A program made the translations under genes and the position numbers. From assembly GCA_002323795.1 (NCBI GenBank), contig DCPZ01000022.1, positions 1-6,578 on the forward strand: a stretch of 6,578 nt of DNA, read 5' to 3'. Shown here piece by piece: positions 1-4,624 of this stretch. Origin of the DNA: Flavobacteriales bacterium UBA1531 (GTDB lineage: Bacteria; Bacteroidota; Bacteroidia; Flavobacteriales_D; Sanyastnellaceae). A model generated the notes under the pieces. That model worked only from the letters and a program-made list of their open reading frames with translations, made no database searches and was not told where the DNA came from. Numbering within the stretch: position 1 is the stretch's first letter; each line of letters starts with the position of its first letter.

Positions 1-18
1 CTGTCGGATTTCTGTCAT
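1..18 (-). CDS. rpmC: 50S ribosomal protein L29, first six codons only (partial)
   Basis: The complement of 18-16 is an ATG, followed by codons for MTEIRQ before the window ends. L29 proteins usually begin with a short lead and an E-I-R-x motif (for example K-x-x-E-I-R), and in the conserved S10 operon rpmC directly follows rplP. The start lies 8 nt after the rplP stop, a spacing in line with the other junctions here. L29 binds 23S rRNA near the exit tunnel next to L23. Only six residues are visible, so the call rests mainly on gene order; the motif agrees with it but would not be enough alone. Confidence 0.65.
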
Positions 19-26
19 CTCAATCA

Positions 27-446
27 TCACTGTGCATAATCAGGTCGTACAACAAATTTGCATTTCACGGGCAGCTTTTGTGCACCGAGTCGCAAAGCTT
101 CTTGAGCGGTTTCTGGAGAAACTCCATCTACCTCAAACATCAAACGCCCGGGACGAACAGGAGCAACCCAATGGCTAGGTGCACCCTTACCCTTACCCAT
201 ACGGACTTCCGCTGGTTTTGAGGTGATCGGCTTGTCTGGAAAAATTCGAATCCACACTTGTCCTTCACGTTTCATGTAACGGTTGATCGCAATACGAGCG
301 GCCTCAATTTGTCGAGAAGTGATAAAACCCTCCTCTAACGTTTTAATTCCAAACGATCCATATGCGAGGGTACTTCCGCGATACGCCAATCCGCGTATCC
401 GACCCTTTTGCATTTTCCTAAACTTGGTTCTTTTCGGCTGTAGCAT
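27..446 (-). CDS. rplP: 50S ribosomal protein L16
   Basis: The gene encodes a full-length 139-residue L16, slightly longer than the 136 residues of E. coli. L16 is a late-assembling large-subunit protein that contacts 23S rRNA near the A-site tRNA and is needed for peptidyl-transferase activity. The N-terminus MLQPKRTKFRKMQKGR is the near-invariant L16 signature. QIEAARIAINRYMKR (46-60) and IRIFPDKPITSKP (67-78) match the family, and the VRMGKGKG loop is at 81-88. Arg82 in that loop corresponds to E. coli Arg81, which is the residue hydroxylated by the RoxA/YcfD oxygenase in E. coli; whether it is modified here cannot be told. The ATG at 446-444 follows the rpsC stop by 15 nt. The spacer has no Shine-Dalgarno motif. 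No frameshift or truncation is seen. Confidence 0.97.
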   Translation of the reverse strand: MLQPKRTKFRKMQKGRIRGLAYRGSTLAYGSFGIKTLEEGFITSRQIEAARIAINRYMKREGQVWIRIFPDKPITSKPAEVRMGKGKGAPSHWVAPVRPGRLMFEVDGVSPETAQEALRLGAQKLPVKCKFVVRPDYAQ

Positions 447-461
447 GACCTAAATCTTCTA

Positions 462-1190
462 TCAGTTACGGGTACGACGACGGCCTCCACCACCTTGACG
501 GCTAGCGTTGCTTGGGCGACGATCCTTCGATTGCTTCTGAGGTGGAATCGGTGACAAGTCTTTCTTGCCATAAATCTCTCCACGGCAAATCCAGCATTTG
601 ATGCCAATTCGACCGTAGGTGGTGTGAGCCTCCATCAACGCGTAGTCAATGTCAGCACGGAAGGTGTGTAAAGGAATACGGCCTTCTTTGTAGGACTCAG
701 AACGTGCGATCTCAGCGCCATTCACCCGTCCTGCAATGTTAATCTTGATGCCCTCTGCTCCTAGACGCATGGTGCCCGCAATTGCCATCTTGATCGCTCT
801 TCTGTGTGAGATTCGCGCTTCGATTTGGCGTGCAATGCTCTCCGCTACCAACTTCGCGTCCAACTCCGGACGTTTGATTTCAAAGATATTGATCTGCACC
901 TCTTTGCCTGTCAACTTCTTGAGTTCTTCACGCAGTTTGTCGACCTCCTGTCCACCTTTGCCAATGATGACACCTGGGCGAGCAGATTTGACGGTTACCG
1001 TCACCAACTTGAGCGTTCGCTCAATGATGATGTTGGATACACTCGCCTTGCGCAAACGTGCTAACAAGTATTCACGGATTTTCTCATCTTCTACAAGTTT
1101 GTCCTTGTAGTCATTGCCTCCGTACCAGTTAGAATCCCATCCTCGGATGAAACCTAGGCGATTGCCAATCGGATTTGTTTTCTGTCCCAT
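462..1190 (-). CDS. rpsC: 30S ribosomal protein S3
   Basis: This 242-residue S3 belongs to the small-subunit head and lines the mRNA entry channel. The N-terminus MGQKTNPIGNRLG is the family signature. A type II KH RNA-binding domain occupies roughly 40-110, with its GKGG loop at 77-80 inside RPGVIIGKGG. The C-terminal domain contains SHRRAIKMAI (128-137). Arg130, Arg131 and Lys134 align with E. coli Arg131, Arg132 and Lys135, the residues implicated in ribosomal mRNA helicase activity. REGRxPLHT-type and ADIDYALMEAHTTYG segments (169-193) are well conserved. After about residue 213 the protein ends in a basic, low-complexity tail rich in Arg, Lys and Gly (GGGGRRRTRN), as is common in this phylum. 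Cys199 and Cys202 form an isolated CxxC in KCWICRGE. The ATG is 3 nt after the rplV stop, which suggests coupled translation. Confidence 0.97.
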   Translation of the reverse strand: MGQKTNPIGNRLGFIRGWDSNWYGGNDYKDKLVEDEKIREYLLARLRKASVSNIIIERTLKLVTVTVKSARPGVIIGKGGQEVDKLREELKKLTGKEVQINIFEIKRPELDAKLVAESIARQIEARISHRRAIKMAIAGTMRLGAEGIKINIAGRVNGAEIARSESYKEGRIPLHTFRADIDYALMEAHTTYGRIGIKCWICRGEIYGKKDLSPIPPQKQSKDRRPSNASRQGGGGRRRTRN

Positions 1191-1193
1191 GAA

Positions 1194-1592
1194 TCAGTTT
1201 TTAACGGAGTCTACAATGATGGTTACGTGGTTGCTGCGCTTCCGAATTCGGTGCGCGCGACCCTGAGGTGCTGTCTGCAATCGCTTCAACATGCGAGCGC
1301 TATCAACCTTGACTTCACGAATGATTAAATCCGACTCCTCTGGTCGAGACCCTTCATTCTTCGCTTCCCAATTCGCAATTGCTGAGAGAAGCAACTTCTC
1401 CAATCGGTTTGAAGCCTCTTGGGGGCTGAATTTCAAGATGTTTAAAGCTTGAAATACATCCTTGCCACGGACACTATCCGCTACCAAACGCATCTTGCGA
1501 GGCGATGTAGGACAATTATTAAGCTTGGCAATTGCCGTGCTTTTCATTTCCTCTTTCCGCGATTCAGCGGCTAATCTTTTTCGTTTTCCCAT
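1194..1592 (-). CDS. rplV: 50S ribosomal protein L22
   Basis: This 132-residue L22 binds several 23S rRNA domains, and its extended beta-hairpin helps form the constriction of the peptide exit tunnel. The core begins at AKLNNCPTSPRKMRLVADSVRG (22-43). ASNRLEKLLLSAIANWEAKN (60-79) follows. The tunnel hairpin lies near 100-118 (RMLKRLQTAPQGRAHRIRK), the region where macrolide-resistance mutations and deletions are known in other species; its length looks normal here. The protein is longer than E. coli L22 (110 residues) because of a charged N-terminal extension of about 20 residues, typical of Bacteroidota. An in-frame Met at residue 16 is a possible alternative start. I prefer the first Met because it lies 5 nt after the rpsS stop, matching the other junctions, and because its extension resembles relatives. 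Confidence 0.96.
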   Translation of the reverse strand: MGKRKRLAAESRKEEMKSTAIAKLNNCPTSPRKMRLVADSVRGKDVFQALNILKFSPQEASNRLEKLLLSAIANWEAKNEGSRPEESDLIIREVKVDSARMLKRLQTAPQGRAHRIRKRSNHVTIIVDSVKN

Positions 1593-1597
1593 GACGA

Positions 1598-1873
1598 TTA
1601 ACGCTTCTTATCCTTCTTGTCCGCGTGACCACGGAACGTTCGGGTGGGTGAAAATTCTCCAAGTTTGTGACCAACCATATTCTCTGTGATGAACACAGGA
1701 ATGAACTGTCGTCCATTGTGGACGGCAATGGTCAATCCTACAAAGTCAGGAGTAATGGTGCTGGTTCGAGACCAGGTCTTGATCACCGACTTTTTGCCGG
1801 ATGCATGCACAGCGTCAACTCGTTGATTGAGTTTGTAGTGCACAAATGGGGGTTTCTTAAGCGAACGAGACAT
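1598..1873 (-). CDS. rpsS: 30S ribosomal protein S19
   Basis: This 91-residue S19 is the usual family length. S19 sits in the 30S head with S13 and takes part in intersubunit bridge contacts and near A-site tRNA. The N-terminus MSRSLKKPPFVHYKL and the central block from FVGLTIAVHNGRQF to GHKLGEFSPTRTF (44-80) are nearly invariant in the family. The C-terminus is short and strongly basic (RGHADKKDKKR), as expected for an rRNA-binding tail. The ATG at 1873-1871 is 5 nt after the rplB TAA stop and there is no Shine-Dalgarno motif, so translation is probably coupled to rplB. Confidence 0.97.
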   Translation of the reverse strand: MSRSLKKPPFVHYKLNQRVDAVHASGKKSVIKTWSRTSTITPDFVGLTIAVHNGRQFIPVFITENMVGHKLGEFSPTRTFRGHADKKDKKR

Positions 1874-1878
1874 GGCTA

Positions 1879-2700
1879 TTACTTCTTCCGACGTTCAATG
1901 ATATACTTGGAACTTTTCTTGCGCGGATTTCGCGTCTTGTATCCCTTAGCAGGAACACCCGTTCGAGAACGAGGATGCCCACCAGAGGACTTACCCTCAC
2001 CACCACCCATTGGGTGATCGACAGGGTTCATCACCACACCACGTACACGCGGACGGCGACCCAACCAGCGGGAGCGACCGGCTTTACCGGAAACCTGCAG
2101 GTTGTGCTCTGAATTGCTCACACTGCCAATGACAGCCAAACATGTCACTAAGATCATGCGTGTCTCGCCACTTGGGAGCTTCACGATTGCATATTTGCCA
2201 TCACGAGCGTTCAATTGTGCGTAAGAGCCAGCGCTTCGGGCCATAGATGCCCCTTTACCTGGGTACAACTCGATGTTGTGAATGACCGTTCCCAGAGGAA
2301 TGTCAGACAAGTACAGCGCGTTCCCTACTTCCGGGGAAACGCCCTTACCACTGTTGATCGTCATGCCCGGCTTCAAACCTTCCGGTGCGATGATGTAACG
2401 CTTCTCTCCGTCTTTGTATTCCACGAGGCAGATGCGAGCGGAACGGTTCGGGTCATACTCGACTGTCAAAACCGTTGCTTCCATGTGCTTGTTGCGCTTG
2501 AAATCAATCAAACGATAGCGGCGCTTGTGTCCACCACCACGGTAGCGCATGGTCATTTTACCATCTGCATTACGACCTCCTGACTTCTTCAGGGAACGCA
2601 ACAGTGGCTTGTGTGGCTTATCCGCGGTGATGTCTTCAAATTTGGACAAGACCTTGTGGCGGGTGCCAGGTGTTATGGGGTTGAATTTACGAAGTGCCAT
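1879..2700 (-). CDS. rplB: 50S ribosomal protein L2
   Basis: L2 is a primary 23S rRNA-binding protein needed for subunit association and peptidyl-transferase assembly. From the chosen start the protein has 273 residues, the normal length, beginning MALRKFNPITPGTRHK. The N-terminal OB-fold block contains SGGRNADGKMTMRYRGGGHKRR within 40-61. The SH3-like block contains GEKRYIIAPEGLKPG (98-112). The C-terminal part contains SGKAGRSRWLGRRPRVRGVVMNPVDHPMGGGEG (204-236). His229 in DHP matches the E. coli histidine important for activity. The next residue but one is Met231 where E. coli has His, a variant I associate with Bacteroidota. A reading frame opens nine codons further upstream at 2727 (MTSTRTFDH), but that start would overlap rplW by 23 nt and add residues foreign to the family. 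The ATG at 2700-2698 is 4 nt past the rplW stop and is preferred. Confidence 0.97.
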   Translation of the reverse strand: MALRKFNPITPGTRHKVLSKFEDITADKPHKPLLRSLKKSGGRNADGKMTMRYRGGGHKRRYRLIDFKRNKHMEATVLTVEYDPNRSARICLVEYKDGEKRYIIAPEGLKPGMTINSGKGVSPEVGNALYLSDIPLGTVIHNIELYPGKGASMARSAGSYAQLNARDGKYAIVKLPSGETRMILVTCLAVIGSVSNSEHNLQVSGKAGRSRWLGRRPRVRGVVMNPVDHPMGGGEGKSSGGHPRSRTGVPAKGYKTRNPRKKSSKYIIERRKK

Positions 2701-2704
2701 GTGA

Positions 2705-2998
2705 TCAAATGTTCTCGTAGAAGTCAATCATTTCTCCTTCAGCCAAACTTACGATGGCCTTCTTGTATCCTACTGTTCGCCCTTTCACGATACCAGTTTT
2801 TGTAAAACGCTGCCGGCTTTTGCCGTCAACACGAAGCGTGCGAACAGAAGTAACGGTCACACCGTACTCCTTTTCAATCGCTTTTTTTATCTCCACCTTA
2901 TTCGCGCCGTCATCAACAACAAATCCAAAGGAGTTGTTCTTTTCCGTATCAGCGGTCATCTTCTCGGTGATGAGTGGTTTTATTAAAATCTGCTGCAT
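2705..2998 (-). CDS. rplW: 50S ribosomal protein L23
   Basis: This 97-residue L23 lies at the rim of the exit tunnel and is the docking site for trigger factor and the signal recognition particle. The family signature appears as IKPLITEKMT (6-15). Glu12 sits where E. coli Glu18, the main trigger-factor contact, is found. NKVEIKKAIEKEYGVTVTSVRTL (33-55) is the conserved helix and strand, and GYKKAIVSLAEGEMIDF (77-93) is the C-terminal strand motif. The ATG at 2998-2996 is 8 nt after the rplD stop, without a Shine-Dalgarno motif. No disruption is visible. Confidence 0.96.
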   Translation of the reverse strand: MQQILIKPLITEKMTADTEKNNSFGFVVDDGANKVEIKKAIEKEYGVTVTSVRTLRVDGKSRQRFTKTGIVKGRTVGYKKAIVSLAEGEMIDFYENI

Positions 2999-3006
2999 GA
3001 CCGATT

Positions 3007-3633
3007 TTATTTGAGCATCCCTTCAACCACCTTGTGAGCGTCAGCTACAAAGATGAGGGTGTTGCAATTCATGATGTCATAGGTGCTTACATCAGAAGCT
3101 ACCATCACGCGATGCTTCGCGAGGTTGCGGCTGCTCATGTAAACGGCTTCGTCGGGAGCCGATAAGACCATGAGGGTTTTTGAATCCGCGAGTTTTAAAC
3201 CGCTCATCATTCCAACATAGTCTTTGGTCTTTGGACCTCCCATCTTCACGCCATCCAAAACCACAATGGCCTTTTCCTTCGCTTTGTAGCTGAGTGCACT
3301 GCGACGAGCCAGTTGCTTCACTTTGTGGTTCAGCTTTTGCGTGTAGTCTCTAGGCTCAGGACCGAATGTGGTACCTCCACCTCGGAACAACGGGTTCTTG
3401 ATCGAACCGGCTCGAGCAGTACCCGTTCCTTTTTGTTTCTTAATCTTTCGCGTTGACCCTGAAACCAATCCACGGTGCAACGTATCATGCGTTCCCTGTC
3501 GCTGGGCAGCGCGGTAGCGCTTCACATCAAGGTAGATCGCGTGGTCATTTGGCTCAATGCCAAAAACCTCTTTGTTCAGTGTGACTGACTTGTCAGTCTT
3601 TGAACCTTTGGAATTGTAAACGTCTACTTTCAT
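3007..3633 (-). CDS. rplD: 50S ribosomal protein L4
   Basis: L4 is a 23S rRNA-binding protein whose long central loop reaches the exit-tunnel constriction opposite L22. The protein has 208 residues. The loop spans roughly 58-98, with the KKQKGTGTARAGS motif at 66-77 and FRGGGTTFGPEPRDY at 83-97. This is the region of known macrolide-resistance changes in other species, and nothing here looks like an insertion or deletion. LNHKVKQLARRSALSYKAKE (101-120) follows, then a globular C-terminal domain. I chose the ATG at 3633-3631. A GTG codon lies just upstream at 3636, but the ATG shares its A with the TGA stop of rplC (TGATG arrangement), which is a classic coupled start. In E. coli L4 also represses its own operon through the S10 leader; no space for such a leader exists here between fusA and rpsJ. 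Confidence 0.96.
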   Translation of the reverse strand: MKVDVYNSKGSKTDKSVTLNKEVFGIEPNDHAIYLDVKRYRAAQRQGTHDTLHRGLVSGSTRKIKKQKGTGTARAGSIKNPLFRGGGTTFGPEPRDYTQKLNHKVKQLARRSALSYKAKEKAIVVLDGVKMGGPKTKDYVGMMSGLKLADSKTLMVLSAPDEAVYMSSRNLAKHRVMVASDVSTYDIMNCNTLIFVADAHKVVEGMLK

Positions 3634-4262
3634 CACGCTTCAGGTTTGCGGATTACAACTGTTGAGCCTTTGTGACCAGGTACAGCACCTTTGACAACCA
3701 TCACCCCGTCCTCTGCCAAAATTTTGACGATTTCAAGATTCTCGATGGTGACACGGCTATTGCCCATTTGACCAGCCATGCGCATGCCCTTGAAGACACG
3801 CGAAGGCGTCGACGCAGCACCGATGGAGCCTGGCGCACGCAAACGATTGTGCTGACCGTGTGTTGCTTGCCCGACACCGGCAAAGCCGTGACGTTTGACA
3901 ACACCCTGGAATCCTTTTCCTTTCGATTTGCCAACGACAGAAACGTACTCGCCTTCGTTGAACACGTCTTCTAACTTGAGGGCATCGCCCTCTTTGACTT
4001 CGCCATTGAATCCTTTGAATTCAACAAGCTTGCGCATCAAGCTCACTCCCGCGCGCTTGAAATGGCCTTGCATTGCCTTGGATGTGCGCTTTTCTGAGCG
4101 CTCACCGTATCCGAGCTGAATGGCTTTATAGCCATCCTTCTCGAGGGTACGAACTTGCGTTACCACGCAAGGACCAACTTCTAGAATTGTACATGGAATA
4201 TTCTTTCCAGAGGTACTGTAGATGCTGGTCATACCTAACTTCTTCCCTATTAATCCGGGCAT
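3633..4262 (-). CDS. rplC: 50S ribosomal protein L3
   Basis: L3 is an early-assembling large-subunit protein with a long extension reaching toward the peptidyl-transferase centre. The protein has 209 residues, the usual length. MPGLIGKKLGMTSIY is the standard N-terminus. GKSKGKGFQGVVKRHGF (111-127), THGQHNRLRAPGSIG (134-148), RVFKGMRMAGQMGN (155-168) and VMVVKGAVPGHKG (187-199) are the conserved blocks. At the position of E. coli Gln150, methylated there by PrmB, this protein has Ala149 (GSIGAAS), so that modification cannot occur. The ATG at 4262-4260 is preceded by an A-rich stretch rather than a Shine-Dalgarno motif. The gene is separated from rpsJ by 39 nt, the widest gap in the window, and overlaps the rplD start by 1 nt. 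Confidence 0.97.
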   Translation of the reverse strand: MPGLIGKKLGMTSIYSTSGKNIPCTILEVGPCVVTQVRTLEKDGYKAIQLGYGERSEKRTSKAMQGHFKRAGVSLMRKLVEFKGFNGEVKEGDALKLEDVFNEGEYVSVVGKSKGKGFQGVVKRHGFAGVGQATHGQHNRLRAPGSIGAASTPSRVFKGMRMAGQMGNSRVTIENLEIVKILAEDGVMVVKGAVPGHKGSTVVIRKPEA

Positions 4263-4301
4263 GGTTTTAGTGTATTAATTACAACAAATGGTATGTTCCT
4301 G

Positions 4302-4607
4302 TCAGACCTTAATCTCGACCTCGACTCCACTGGGCAATTCCAGTCTCATCAAGGCGTCAACGGTCTTTGAGGATGAACTATATATATCAATCAATCGCTT
4401 GTAGGCGTTTAATTCAAATTGCTCACGAGAGGTCTTGTTCACGTGAGGTGAGCGCAAAACTGTGTAAATACGCTGGTGTGTTGGAAGTGGAACAGGTCCA
4501 CTGATTACAGCACCCGTTGTCTTTACGGTCTTTACAATCTTCTCTGCCGACTTATCGACTAAGTTGTGATCGTAGGACTTGAGTTTGATTCTGATTTTCT
4601 GAGTCAT
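4302..4607 (-). CDS. rpsJ: 30S ribosomal protein S10 (NusE)
   Basis: S10 is a small-subunit head protein; in well-studied bacteria the same protein, as NusE, pairs with NusB in transcription antitermination and links to NusG. The product has 101 residues, the usual length for this phylum. MTQKIRIKLKSYDHNLVDKS opens the protein, SGPVPLPTH (36-44) precedes the long beta-hairpin loop, RSPHVNKTSREQFE (52-65) is the signature region, and it ends LPSGVEVEIKV. The frame also opens at a TTG three codons upstream (4616), but the ATG at 4607-4605 restores the typical N-terminus and is preferred. The start lies 17 nt after the fusA stop in an A-rich spacer with no Shine-Dalgarno motif. That is too short for an E. 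coli-type S10 leader, so expression probably depends on the str transcript. Confidence 0.97.
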   Translation of the reverse strand: MTQKIRIKLKSYDHNLVDKSAEKIVKTVKTTGAVISGPVPLPTHQRIYTVLRSPHVNKTSREQFELNAYKRLIDIYSSSSKTVDALMRLELPSGVEVEIKV

Positions 4608-4624
4608 CTGATTCAATTTTTGCT

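Noticed and set aside
736..1110. 124-codon plus-strand frame opposite rpsC, with a hydrophobic N-terminus resembling a signal peptide
   Set aside because: The hydrophobic look follows from the reverse complement of Arg/Lys/Glu/Asp-rich S3 codons. The frame is fully contained in a conserved gene and has no promoter or initiation signal of its own.
1667..2017. 116-codon plus-strand frame spanning the rpsS/rplB junction
   Set aside because: It is antisense to two highly conserved genes and its translation matches nothing I recognise.
4271..4283. Rho-independent terminator between rpsJ and rplC
   Set aside because: The inverted repeat has only four AT-rich pairs and no U-tract follows. A terminator here would also cut an operon whose order is conserved.
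4263..4301. Possible Bacteroidota promoter in the rpsJ-rplC gap (TTTG in the coding-strand sense)
   Set aside because: A TTTG is present, but no TAnnTTTG -7 element follows at the proper distance before the rplC start.
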